Assembly: GCF_027622855.1 (NCBI RefSeq)
Contig: NZ_JAPZVR010000002.1
Location: forward strand, 1-64,000
Source of the DNA: Glycomyces algeriensis
GTDB taxonomy: Bacteria; Actinomycetota; Actinomycetes; Mycobacteriales; Micromonosporaceae
Reading direction: 5' to 3'
Length of the DNA: 64,000 nt
In this document: in pieces, positions 7,876-17,400 of the stretch
Position numbering within the stretch: the first letter of the stretch is position 1
How the letters are laid out: each line of letters starts with the position of its first letter
Translations under genes and position numbers: made by a program
Notes under the pieces: model-generated
Told to the model about the DNA's origin: nothing
The model's input: only the letters and a program-made list of their open reading frames with translations
Database searches by the model: none

Positions 7876-9756
7876 TCAGCCGGTCGGCAGCCACACGCGC
7901 ATGGACGCCGGACCCCTGGTCGCCCTGCGGTGGAACGGGATCAGCGCGACCTCGGCGGCCTTCCCCTCTTCGTCCGGTGTGGCCGGTCCGTAGGGCCAGG
8001 CGCCGTCGCGGTCGTGCACCTGTGCGGCGACGTAGACGCGGCCGTCCCGTTCGACCGGCGCGACCGAGGCGTCGACCGTGAGTTCCGCCACGTCCGCGCC
8101 GCCGGGCAGGTCCCACGACTCCGCGCACAGCACGACCGGGCCGCGTTCGACCGCGGCGCAGCCGCGCACGGCGTCGATGCGCGGGTCCGGCACGGTCCAT
8201 CGCGCGGCCACCGGTAGGTGCAGGCGGATCTCGTCGCCGGGCGCGAAGGCCGCGGTGACCGTGGCCGCGGCGCCGGCCTCGACCCCGCGGACCGCGCCGT
8301 CGGGACCCGTGACGCTCGCGCCCTCGGCCCACATCGGCACCCTGAGCGAGACGGTGCGTTCACTGCCCTGGTTGGCTTCCACCCGGACCACCACAGTGCC
8401 GTCGTCCGGGTAGGCGGTCGCCACGGTGAGCGCGAACCGCGAGCCGGCCACGACCGTGTCGATCGATGCCGGAGCGTACTGGTGGATCTGCACCCCGGAC
8501 TCGTCGGCCGTCGCCAGGTACACCGCGAACTGCGCGAACGTGCGGGCCAGGTTGGTGGGGCAGCACGACACGTCGTACCACGGCGCGCGCTGCCCGCCCG
8601 CCGCCTGGTGCGGGAGGGCACCGTCCGAGGGCGGCGCTTGGTCGACGGTGCGCACGTGGAGCGGGTTGGCGTAGAAGAACGACCGCCCGTCCGGGGCGGC
8701 GGCCCCGGAGAGGACGTTCCACGCGACCCGCTCGATCAGGTCGCCGTAGCCCGTGTCGCCGGTGGCGAGCATGAGCCGCCACGCGGTCATGACGGCCGCG
8801 ACCCCAGCGCAGGACTCCGAGTAGGCCCGGTCCGGCGGCAGCGCGAAGTCCGGCCCGAAGGCCTCGTCGATGTAGCGCGAGCCCATGCCGCCGGTGAGGT
8901 GGGTGCGGCGCCGCACGGTGGCGTCCCATTGGCGCCGAACGGCTTCCAGCAGCTCCTCGTCGCCGGTGTCGACGGCGACGTCCACCGCCCCGGCCGCGAG
9001 GTACAGCGCCCTGACGGCGTGGCCGCGCAGCACCTCGGCCTCGCGCACCGGCACGTCGTCCTGGTAGTAGGCGCGGCCGAAGCCGCCGTCGCCGAGCGTG
9101 TGCGTGCCGCGCCGCTCGATGAAGCGCCGTGCCTGCTCCAAGTATCGGGGTTCGCCGGTGGCGCGGGCGAACTCGGCCAGCGCCGCCTCGATCCCGGCGT
9201 GCCCGCAGACCTTCTCGACGCCGCCGCGGCCGAACACCTCGCACACGTGGTCGGCGGCGCGGCGGCACAGCCGGGTGAAGTCGTCCTCGCCGTGGCAGCG
9301 CAGGCGCGCGACCCCGGCCTGGAGGAGGTGGCCGTAGCAGTAGAGCTCGTGCCCCCATTCCAGTTCGGAGTAGCGCGGCGCCTGGCCGGGGTGGCCGAAC
9401 ATGGTGTTGAGGTAGCCGTCCTCCTCCTGGGCGGCGGCGACGGCGGCGGTGAGGCGGGTGAAGTCGGCTTCGAGCCCGGGGTCGCCGGTGCGGCCGATCT
9501 CCCAGGCCATGGCCTCGGCGAGCTTGTAGACCTCGGAGTCGGAGAACTCGCGTCCGGCCCGGTCGAAGGGCGCACCGGTGGCGGCCCGGGTGAAGTTGTC
9601 GATCCAGCCCAGTCGCTCCAGCCAGTTCAGGCAGTGCCCGATGGTGTTGGCGGCGTTGACGGCCTGGCGTTCACCCCAGTGCCCGCCGGTCAGGCGGACC
9701 TCGTGGAGGCCGAGCGGGCGCAGGGTTCCGCGCCCGGGTACGACGGGTGTCGTCAT
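7876..9756 (-). CDS. GH127 family beta-L-arabinofuranosidase (626 aa)
   Basis: (Alpha/alpha)6-barrel glycosidase of family GH127, which releases L-arabinofuranose from oligosaccharides by a retaining mechanism with a Zn-bound cysteine nucleophile. The signatures align with HypBA1 of Bifidobacterium longum: Glu298 (IDEAFGPD), Glu314 and Cys316 (YSESCAG), and the Cys397-Cys398 pair in DVSCCPTN correspond to Glu322, Glu338/Cys340 and Cys417/Cys418. There is no signal peptide, so it acts in the cytoplasm on imported oligomers. The ATG at 9756 overlaps the stop of the upstream permease (ATGA), so translation is coupled. It is the last gene of the sugar operon and has a terminator after it. Confidence 0.93.
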   Translation of the reverse strand: MTTPVVPGRGTLRPLGLHEVRLTGGHWGERQAVNAANTIGHCLNWLERLGWIDNFTRAATGAPFDRAGREFSDSEVYKLAEAMAWEIGRTGDPGLEADFTRLTAAVAAAQEEDGYLNTMFGHPGQAPRYSELEWGHELYCYGHLLQAGVARLRCHGEDDFTRLCRRAADHVCEVFGRGGVEKVCGHAGIEAALAEFARATGEPRYLEQARRFIERRGTHTLGDGGFGRAYYQDDVPVREAEVLRGHAVRALYLAAGAVDVAVDTGDEELLEAVRRQWDATVRRRTHLTGGMGSRYIDEAFGPDFALPPDRAYSESCAGVAAVMTAWRLMLATGDTGYGDLIERVAWNVLSGAAAPDGRSFFYANPLHVRTVDQAPPSDGALPHQAAGGQRAPWYDVSCCPTNLARTFAQFAVYLATADESGVQIHQYAPASIDTVVAGSRFALTVATAYPDDGTVVVRVEANQGSERTVSLRVPMWAEGASVTGPDGAVRGVEAGAAATVTAAFAPGDEIRLHLPVAARWTVPDPRIDAVRGCAAVERGPVVLCAESWDLPGGADVAELTVDASVAPVERDGRVYVAAQVHDRDGAWPYGPATPDEEGKAAEVALIPFHRRATRGPASMRVWLPTG

Positions 9757-10571
9757 CCTTTGATCGCTCCTGACATGAATCCGCGGACGTAGTGGCGCTG
9801 GAGGAGTGCGAAGAGCACCAGGCAGGGCAGGGCCATGACGACCACGCCGGCCTGCGTGGCGCCGAAGTCGACGGCGCCCATCGACTGCTGGCGCAGGTTG
9901 GCGATGGCCACCGGCAGCACGGCCTTGTCGGCCTCGCTGACGAGGATGAGCGGGGCGATGAAGTCGTTCCAGGCGGCGAGGAACGAGAACAGCCCCACGG
10001 TGACGAGCCCGGGCCACACGGCGAACAGCATGATCCGGGTGAGGACGCCGAAGGTGCCGGCGCCGTCGCACATCGCGGACTCCTCGATCTCCTTGGGCAC
10101 GGCCTCGAACGAGATGCGCATCATGAACACCGCGAACGGCAGCTGGTAGAGGGTGAGGACGAGCGCGAGCCCGGTGAGGCTGTTGCGCAGGCCGAGGTCG
10201 CCCAGCATGGAGTACAGCGGGATGAGCAGGGTCGAGTACGGGACCATGAGGATCGCGAGGGTCACGATGAACAGGGTGTCCTTGCCGCGGAACGTGAACC
10301 GCGCGAACGCGTACCCGCCGAGGACGGCGAGCGCGAGGGTGAACGCGACGGTGAGGACCGAGACGTACGTGCTGTTCCACAGGTAGCGGCCGAGTCCGGC
10401 GTCGTATTCGAGGAGGCCGGCGTAGTTGCCGAGGCCGTAGCCGTCCTGCTGCCTGGTGGCCCCGGCGGGGGCGACCGAGGCGTAGCCGGTCCAGACGAGC
10501 GGGAACAGGAACAGGACGGCGAAACCCCCGGCGAGCACGTAGTACGAGGTGCTCCAGAGCTTGGGACGCAT
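9753..10571 (-). CDS. ABC sugar transporter permease, MalG type (272 aa)
   Basis: Inner-membrane permease of a CUT1-type carbohydrate importer with six predicted helices. The cytoplasmic EAA loop that docks the ATPase is clear: EAVPKEIEESAMCDGAG. It ends in the typical QRHYVRGFMSGAIKG tail. The start at 10571 shares one base with the stop of the other permease gene (TGATG), and its stop overlaps the GH127 start by 4 bp. No ATPase gene is in the operon, so the importer probably uses a shared MsiK-type ATPase as in Streptomyces. Confidence 0.92.
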   Translation of the reverse strand: MRPKLWSTSYYVLAGGFAVLFLFPLVWTGYASVAPAGATRQQDGYGLGNYAGLLEYDAGLGRYLWNSTYVSVLTVAFTLALAVLGGYAFARFTFRGKDTLFIVTLAILMVPYSTLLIPLYSMLGDLGLRNSLTGLALVLTLYQLPFAVFMMRISFEAVPKEIEESAMCDGAGTFGVLTRIMLFAVWPGLVTVGLFSFLAAWNDFIAPLILVSEADKAVLPVAIANLRQQSMGAVDFGATQAGVVVMALPCLVLFALLQRHYVRGFMSGAIKG

Positions 10572-11434
10572 CAGGTGTCCTTTCTGAGGGCGCGGAGCTG
10601 GCCGATGTTGACCACGACGAGCGCGGCGAGCACGACGACGGAGATCGCGGCGGCGGCCCCGAGGTCGAAGCGCTGGAAGGCCTCCCGGTAGATGAGCTGG
10701 ACGACGGTGACCGTGGAGTTGTCGGGGCCGCCCTTGGTGAGGATGAAGAACTGGTCGAAGGCCAGGAGCGAGCCGGTGACGGACAGGATGAGGACGAGTC
10801 CGAGCGCGGGCCGCAGGAGCGGGACGGTGACGTGCCGGAAGGACTGCCAGCGGTTGGCGCCGTCGAGGCGGGCGGCCTCGTAGACGTCCGGCGGGATCGA
10901 CTGGAGGCCCACGAGCAGGATGATCATGAAGAACCCGGCGAACTTCCACACGATGAGCACCACTGTGGACCAGAGGGCGGCCGTGGGGGTGCCGAGCCAT
11001 GAGACCGGGCCGAGGCCGAGCGCCTCCAGGAGCGGGTCGAGCGGGCCGATGGCGGGGCTGTAGAACCCGAAGAACAGCAGCGACGCGGAGGCGAGCCCGA
11101 GCGTGGTGGGCAGGAAGTAGGCGGTGCGGAAGAAGCCGGTGCCCTTGCGGCGGTCGGCGACGATGAGCGCCAGGAGCAGCGAGAGTCCGATGAGGAGGAC
11201 GACGACGATCCCGGTGTACTTGAGCGTGAAGCCCACGGCGGGCCAGAACAGCGGGTTGTCGGCGATCCCGGTGTAGTTGTCGGGCATGTTGAGGCCGAGG
11301 TCGCCGGCCAGCAGCGGCCAGTCGGACGCGGACATGCGTCCGACCAGCAGCAGCGGCGCGATGAAGAAGACCAGCACGAAGACCGCCACGGGGGCGGCGT
11401 AGAGGGCGCCGGCCAGCTTGCGCGAGTGTCGCAT
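10571..11434 (-). CDS. ABC sugar transporter permease, MalF type (287 aa)
   Basis: Partner permease with six predicted helices and the EAA loop SIPPDVYEAARLDGANRW, plus the FDQFFILTKGGP segment common in CUT1 MalF-type subunits. AGGA lies about 10 nt before the ATG at 11434. It forms the membrane channel with the MalG-type protein that follows it, and takes substrate from the lipoprotein encoded 17 nt upstream. Its own length is typical, with no long periplasmic P2 loop as in E. coli MalF. Confidence 0.92.
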   Translation of the reverse strand: MRHSRKLAGALYAAPVAVFVLVFFIAPLLLVGRMSASDWPLLAGDLGLNMPDNYTGIADNPLFWPAVGFTLKYTGIVVVLLIGLSLLLALIVADRRKGTGFFRTAYFLPTTLGLASASLLFFGFYSPAIGPLDPLLEALGLGPVSWLGTPTAALWSTVVLIVWKFAGFFMIILLVGLQSIPPDVYEAARLDGANRWQSFRHVTVPLLRPALGLVLILSVTGSLLAFDQFFILTKGGPDNSTVTVVQLIYREAFQRFDLGAAAAISVVVLAALVVVNIGQLRALRKDT

Positions 11435-11451
11435 ATGGAGTTGGTCCTGTC

Positions 11452-12750
11452 TTAGTTCGCCAGTGAGGCCGTGACGTCGCCGTTGAGGTCGGCGAGGTCG
11501 GCGCCCGCCTCGCCGTAGACCGCTTCGCGGACGAGCGGGAGCCAGGGGCCCTGCGGGTCGTTGAAGGTCTGGCCGAAGTTGAGCGAGTAGGGGGTGCGCC
11601 CGACCTGGACGAGGTCGTTCATGATGACGGCGTTCGGGTTGTCCGCGTAGTACTCGTTGTCGCCGAGGTCGGTGCGGGCCATGACGTCGCCGTTGGCGGC
11701 GAGGAGCTCGACCTGCTGCTCCTCCTCGAGGCTCCAGCGCAGGAAGTCCCACGCCTGGTTCGCGTGCTCGGAGTTGGCGCTGATGCCGATCGAGTCGCCG
11801 CCCACGAACGTGGACTGCCCGCCGGTGAGGCCCGGGATGGGGGCGACGCCGATGTCCAGGTCCTCGGGCATGAGGCCGAGCATCGTGGAGGGCATCGGCA
11901 TGACGCCGATGTTCCCTTCGGGGAAGAGCGAGACCCAGGTCGCGCCGGTCTCCTCGTTGTGGCCGGGGGCGACCGCCCCGTCTTCGACGAGGCCGCGGTA
12001 GGTCGCGTACAGCTCCTGCGCCTCAGGGGAGTCCAGGAGTGAGGCGGTGCCCTCCTCGTTCATGACCTCGACGCCTTCGGCCCAGAGCGTGGGCCACCAG
12101 GTGAAGACGAAGCAGCCGCCGCAGTTGCCGCCGAAGAACGTGCCGTTCACGTCCCCGCCGAGCGCGTCCACGGCGCGGGCGTGCTCGGCGAACTCCGCCA
12201 GGGTGGTCGGCGGCTGCTCGGGGTCGAGCCCGGCCTGCGCGTAGAGGGCCTTGTTGTAGAACAGGACCGAGAGGTCGAGCGTGTGCGGCACCAGGTACTG
12301 GCGGTCGTCCACAGTGCCGACGTCGAGGTGCGAGGGCGCGAGGGCGTCCTTGAACTCGAGCGAGTCGATCCGGTCGGTGATGTCGAGGTAGGCGCCGGCG
12401 GTGGTGAAGTTCGGAGCGAACACGACGTCGAGCGCGAACAGGTCGGGGAGCTCCTGGTTGCCCGCGGCGGTGCCGACGCGGGTCTGGTAGTCGTCCGTGG
12501 GGATGACGGTGAGCTCGATCTGGTTCTCGTGGCTCGCGTTGTAGGCGTCCACCAGGGCCTGGGACTGGGCCTCGGTGGCGGCGCGCGTCCACATGGTCAG
12601 GGTGGTGCCGTCGTCGACGCCTTCGAGGACGACCTCGCCGCCGCCCTCGCCGTTCGGGCCTCCGTCGCCGCACCCGGCGGCCAGCAGGGCCGCGGCGGCC
12701 ACCGCCGCCCCCGCGCGCACGGCCCGTGAGGGGCGCTTGTCCATTCGCAT
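11452..12750 (-). CDS. ABC sugar-binding lipoprotein (432 aa)
   Basis: Extracytoplasmic solute-binding protein of family 1 (MalE-like). The signal peptide ends in a lipobox LLAAGC with the lipidated Cys at about residue 27. A Gly/Glu linker leads to the mature domain with TMWTRAATEAQSQALVDAYN and a C-terminal lobe containing WDFLRW. An internal Cys cluster (FFGGNCGGCFVFTWWP) could form a disulfide next to an aromatic-rich cleft. AGGAG lies 7 nt before the ATG at 12750. Its ligand is most likely an arabino-oligosaccharide, given the GH43 and GH127 partners, but this is inference. Confidence 0.92.
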   Translation of the reverse strand: MRMDKRPSRAVRAGAAVAAAALLAAGCGDGGPNGEGGGEVVLEGVDDGTTLTMWTRAATEAQSQALVDAYNASHENQIELTVIPTDDYQTRVGTAAGNQELPDLFALDVVFAPNFTTAGAYLDITDRIDSLEFKDALAPSHLDVGTVDDRQYLVPHTLDLSVLFYNKALYAQAGLDPEQPPTTLAEFAEHARAVDALGGDVNGTFFGGNCGGCFVFTWWPTLWAEGVEVMNEEGTASLLDSPEAQELYATYRGLVEDGAVAPGHNEETGATWVSLFPEGNIGVMPMPSTMLGLMPEDLDIGVAPIPGLTGGQSTFVGGDSIGISANSEHANQAWDFLRWSLEEEQQVELLAANGDVMARTDLGDNEYYADNPNAVIMNDLVQVGRTPYSLNFGQTFNDPQGPWLPLVREAVYGEAGADLADLNGDVTASLAN

Positions 12751-12866
12751 ATCCGGTCTCCTCTGTGTAAGGGATCAAAGGGGTTCGGGCGAGGGCTGTC
12801 GCCGCCGCCGGTAGAGGTGGTACGGGTCGCGGTTCCCGAGGTGGAACGGCACGGAGCTCGACGTTC

Positions 12867-13010
12867 TCAGCAACGGTCTCCGGCTTGCGGGCCGCTGCTG
12901 TCCGGACCCGGAGGCCGCGGGGCGGCCCCCGCCGGGCTCGCGATGAGCCCGGCGGGAGCCGCGGACGCCGAGGCGCCCGCGCGGAGTGCATTGCGGCGGT
13001 TGCGATGCAT
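12867..13010 (-). pseudogene. Truncated secreted-protein remnant (47 codons)
   Basis: The frame starts with an ATG that shares a base with the GH43 stop (TGATG) and has a good AGGGGAG ribosome-binding site 4 nt upstream. It encodes an export signal, MHRNRRNALRAGASASAAPA, then a LIASPAGAAP cleavage-like region, and stops 21 codons later. A working start and signal peptide without a mature domain suggest that a secreted hydrolase gene was deleted here. It sits between GH43 and the sugar-binding lipoprotein. It could instead be a short leader peptide. Confidence 0.5.
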
Positions 13011-14470
13011 CAAGCTCCCCTGGTCTGTACGACCTGCTGCATCGTCCCGTCGGCGTTGAAGTAGAGCGGGTCGATCGCGACCGAGCGGCGGAAGTTCCCG
13101 CCGCCCGGCGCGTCCGCGGTGTGGTAGACCATCCACCACTGGCCGTTGAACTGCTCGATCGCCGGGTGGTTGGTGGTCGCGGTGACCTGGCCGAGGACCA
13201 CGCCCTGGTGCGTCCACGGCCCGGCCGGGCTCGCGGCGGTCGCGTAGCGGATGCAGGCGTAGGCCGAGCTGGTCACGCAGCCCGAGCCGCCGTTGGAGGC
13301 GTAGGCCATGTAGTAGGTGCCGTCGCGCTCGAACATCCAAGGGGCCTCCCAGAACTCGGTCAGGCCCTGGGGGGTCGTGACCGGGCCCGCGAGCGAGGTC
13401 ATGTTCTGGTTGAGCCTCGCCATGCGCGGCTGCCAGTACGAGCCCCAGTACATGTAGATCTGGCCGTCGTCGTCGATGAACACCGTCGGGTCGATGTTGA
13501 GCGCCGAGGAGTTCGGCGTCGAGTCCGAGATCAGCGGGGCGCCGATCGCGTCGACGAACGGGCCGAGCGGGCTGTTCGACACCGCGACGCCGATGTTCAT
13601 CCAGCCGTTGTCGGTCGCCCCGTCCACGGAGACGAACCAGTAGTAGCGCCCGTCCGGGCCCTGGACCACTTCGGACGCCCACGCGTTCGCCCCGGCCCAC
13701 GCGAAGGTGGACAGGGAGAGCCGCGCGCCGTGCGAGGTCCACGCCGCCGGGTCGTTGTCGGGGGCCTTGGAGGAGAACACGTGCCACTCGTCCATCACGA
13801 AGGCCTGCTGGTTCGCGGCGGCCTCGTCGCGGCCCGAGTAGACGTACATGGTGTCGCCCACGACCAGGGTCGCCGGGTCGGCGGTGAAGACGTTCCTGAC
13901 GATCGGGTTGCCCGCCTGCGCCGCCGAGCCCTGGCCCCAGACCTTCCATTCGAGGACGCCCACGGAAGCGGTGCCGCTCTGGAGGACCGCGCGGAGCGCG
14001 GTGGTGGTGACGGCGTTGAAGTTCGTGTGGTTGTACGCGTTCGCGGCCGTGCCGTAGGCGCTGGCGCCGCTCACGCCGGTCCAGGCCCCGTTGCTGAGGT
14101 ACTCGATGCGCCAGCTCGCCGGGACGCGGACGCCGCCGGGGCCGGCGTTGAAGGAGTCGTCGAAGAAGTAGAGGTCCGAGGCGGACACGGTGACCGGGGA
14201 CGCCCAGGTCAGCTGCACCCATTGCGAACCGGTCTGGGGCCAGGTGCCCCAGCGCGGGTTCTGGGCGTCGTTGGAGCCGGGCGGCTCGACCCCGTCGTTG
14301 ACCACGGCGACGGACTCCCACGAGGAGGTGTAGGAGGCCGAGGCGGTCGCCGAGCGGGCGACGTTCACGGTCTGCTGGGCCTGCGCCGGGGTCGCGGTCT
14401 GGACGAGGGTCCAGGCCAGGGCCGCGGCGAGCGCGGCGGCGAACATGCGTCTGACTGCGTTGGGATGCAT
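13010..14470 (-). CDS. Secreted GH43-family glycosidase with N-terminal binding module (486 aa)
   Basis: Exported five-bladed beta-propeller glycosidase of family GH43 (arabinanases, arabinofuranosidases, xylosidases). The signal peptide covers about residues 1-31. A beta-sandwich, discoidin-like module (about 36-178, ending GVLEWKVW) precedes the catalytic domain, where the three family acids are visible: Asp198 (base, TADPA), Asp327 (NIDPTVF) and Glu375 (acid, WEAPWMF). The N-terminal module is closely similar to one in the next enzyme upstream. The stop is fused to the start of the truncated remnant (TGATG). It probably trims side chains or the backbone of arabinan-containing polymers outside the cell; the exact substrate is not decided. 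Confidence 0.9.
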   Translation of the reverse strand: MHPNAVRRMFAAALAAALAWTLVQTATPAQAQQTVNVARSATASASYTSSWESVAVVNDGVEPPGSNDAQNPRWGTWPQTGSQWVQLTWASPVTVSASDLYFFDDSFNAGPGGVRVPASWRIEYLSNGAWTGVSGASAYGTAANAYNHTNFNAVTTTALRAVLQSGTASVGVLEWKVWGQGSAAQAGNPIVRNVFTADPATLVVGDTMYVYSGRDEAAANQQAFVMDEWHVFSSKAPDNDPAAWTSHGARLSLSTFAWAGANAWASEVVQGPDGRYYWFVSVDGATDNGWMNIGVAVSNSPLGPFVDAIGAPLISDSTPNSSALNIDPTVFIDDDGQIYMYWGSYWQPRMARLNQNMTSLAGPVTTPQGLTEFWEAPWMFERDGTYYMAYASNGGSGCVTSSAYACIRYATAASPAGPWTHQGVVLGQVTATTNHPAIEQFNGQWWMVYHTADAPGGGNFRRSVAIDPLYFNADGTMQQVVQTRGA

Positions 14471-14498
14471 GGGAGGTCTCCTAGGTGCCGGTGGGAGA

Positions 14499-17400
14499 TC
14501 AGCTGACGACGATGACGGTGGCTTCGGCGGCTATGGAAGTGCCGGCGATGGTGCCTTGGACGGTGAAGGTGCCGGGTTGGGCGTAGTCGGCCGGATCGAC
14601 CGCCTCCCAGGTCACGGCGGTGCTGACGTTGTCCTTCGAGCCGTCGTTGTAGACGGCGGTGACGGTGGGCGGCAGCTGGGGCGCGGAACCGGCGACGGTG
14701 GTGACCGCCTCCGCTTCGAGCGCGGTGATCGCCACTTGGTCGTGGAGTCGCACATGGACGGTGGCCTGGGCGGGGAGGGCGAGGCCGGTGACGAGGCCGC
14801 CGACTTCGACATGGGTGGCGGGTTCGTCGACGTCGCCCGGGGTGAGCTGCTGCCAGACCACGGGCTGCTCGAGCCGGGTGCCGTCGGCGTACACGCAGGT
14901 CACCGTGGGCGGGAGGTCGGGCACGCTGCCGACGGTCGTGGGCTGGTGCACCGCGCGGACCTGTTGCGGCGCTTCGGCGAAGGCCTTCCATTCGAGGACG
15001 CCGACGCTGGCGCCGCCGCTCTGGAGGACCGCCCGGAGCGCGGTGGTGGTCACGGGCTCGAAAGCCACCTGGTTGTACTGGTCGGCGGCGGTGCCGTAGG
15101 CGTCGGTGGTGGTGACGTCCTTCCAGGTCTCGCCGTCGCGGTACTGGAGCCTCCAGGAGGCCGGGGTGCGGACGCCGCCGCCGTCGTCGAGGAAGTACAT
15201 GTCGCTTGAGTCGACGCGGACGGGTGTGTCCCAGTCCAACTGGACCCACTGCTCGCCTTCCTCGGGCCAGGTGCCCCAGCGCGGGTTGCCGCCGTCGTTG
15301 GAGCGCGGCGGGTCGAGCCCGTCGTTGACCGCGGTGACGTTCTCCCACGGCGAGGTGTAGGAGGCGGTGGGCGCGGCGAAGAGGGCCGCGTTGGTGCGGT
15401 CGTCGGGTTCGGCGACCACGACATCCACTGTGGAGGTCGCTTCGGCGGTGCCGTCGCTCGCGGTCAGCTCAAGCGTGTAGGTGCCCGGCTCGGTGAAGGT
15501 GGCGATGGTGGCCGAGGCGGCGGGGTCCTCGAAGACGACCGCGCCGGGGCCCGCGGCCATGGACCACTCGGAGGTCAGGGCGCCGCTGAGCGGGAGGCCG
15601 TCGTCCTTCACGGTGCCGGTGAGGCGGGCCTGCATCGGCTGGCGGAACTGGAGGTCCTGCCTGGCGAGCGCGTACGGCGCGGTGTTCGCGGGCGGTTCGG
15701 CGCCGTGGCCGCTGTGCACCACTTGGACTTCCTTGAGCCCGGTGGCGTGGCCGTCCTGGTGGTCCATGAGGACGCGGATGCGGTCGGTGCTCACTTCGGG
15801 GAACTGCACGAGGTTGTAGTTGGCCTGCGGGACCGCGGGGGTCTTGGCCTGGTCCTCGATGGTCGCCCAGTCGGTGCCGTCGTGGTACTGGACCTGGTAG
15901 ACGGCGGGTTCGGCGAGGCCGTCCACGGTTCTGTCGCGGTAGAAGTAGAGCCGGGCCTCATCGACTCGCACGGTGCCGCCGAGGTCCACTTCGTACCAGT
16001 CGGTGTCGTTGCCGGAACCGGCGCTGGACCAGTAGGGCGCGTTGACGGTGGTGCCGTCCACGGCGCCGGCGACGCTGCTGCCGTTCGCGGTGTGCGAGGC
16101 GGTGGCGGTGCGGCCTTCGGCGAGGTTCTCGGCGTCGCCTTCGAGGTCGGCGCCGGCCTTGTTGAACACATCGACCACGCGGCCGTCGAGCTCGACCTCC
16201 TCGGGGGCCGAGAGGTCCTTCATCTTCTTGCTCTTGAGGGTCTTGCCGCCTTCGGGGAGCGCCACCCTGCCGGTGTCGGGGTCCCAGACGGCGGGGACGA
16301 GGCTGTCGAGGGTGAAGGCGCGCTTGCCGTCGATGTAGACGGAGTACCCCTCGGGGATGCCCTGGTAGTGGACCTTGCCGTCACCGGGCCGGTCCCAGAT
16401 GATGCTCAGGTCCGAGTCGCGGTAGCGGAGGTTGTTGACGGTGAAGTGGTCCCAGCCGATGTCGATCGGGGAGAGCTCCACTTTGTCGTCGGTGCGGGGG
16501 CGCAAGCCGGCCACGTCCTCCACATAGGTCCAGATGCTGGAGCCGAGGGTGGTGTGGTGGATCCAGGAGCGGTAGTCGATCGACTCGTTCGCGGGGTTCC
16601 AGTCGGCCCAGAACTCGTTCGCGTCCGGCCAGGCGGTGTCGCCGCCGATGTAGGTGGACCAGGCGTTCCAGTAGAGGAGCTGCTTGTAGTCCTCGGGCGT
16701 GATGGAGTCCTGGTCGTAGTCGCGGATCGCGGAGGAGAAGAGCCGGAACTGGACGGTCGAGTTGATCTGCGAGAAGTTGTTGGAGCCCGGATCGCCCTGC
16801 TCGGCGGCCTCGGCCTTGTCGGCCTGGTTGGCGGTGTAGAACGGGAAGACCGGGTACTGGTCCGGGTCCTCGAAGAGGCGGAGCGCGTCGGTGTACGGGG
16901 CCTCGTTCGGGATGGCGCCCACGGAGAACGGGTAGTAATTGTTGATCTCCTTCCACGGCACGTGGTCGCCGGATTCGACGTGGACGTGCTCGAAGAGCTG
17001 CGTGTCGGGGTTCCAGAGGACCTCGGTGAGGGCGGTCTGGATGCTCTCGGCGAGGGCGCGCATCTCGGCGGCCTTCGCGGTGTCGCCGACGAGCTCGTAG
17101 GCCTCGGCGGCGGCCATGGCGCCGGAGTACTGGTAGGCGGACTCGGCCCGGTCGAGGTCGCCGTCCCGCCAGTGGAAGGAGACGGCGTCGGCGTCGTTGC
17201 CGGTCATCGCGCCCCAGTCGTACTCGATGAGGTGGTTGCCGTTGGAGTCGAAGGCCTCGAGCTGGCCCTTCACGTCGCCTTCGGCGTAGCGGGCGAGGTG
17301 CCCCGCGACCTCCTCGGGGCCGCCGTGGACCTGGTAGGAGCGCCAGGCGGCCTCGGCGATGTACTGCGTGTAGGAGTTCGACCAGTTCTCGGGGTCGCCG

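Noticed and set aside
10571-11752. 393-residue version of the MalF-type permease
   Set aside because: The extra N-terminal part is antisense-like sequence overlapping the binding-protein gene; the family starts at the ATG 11434.
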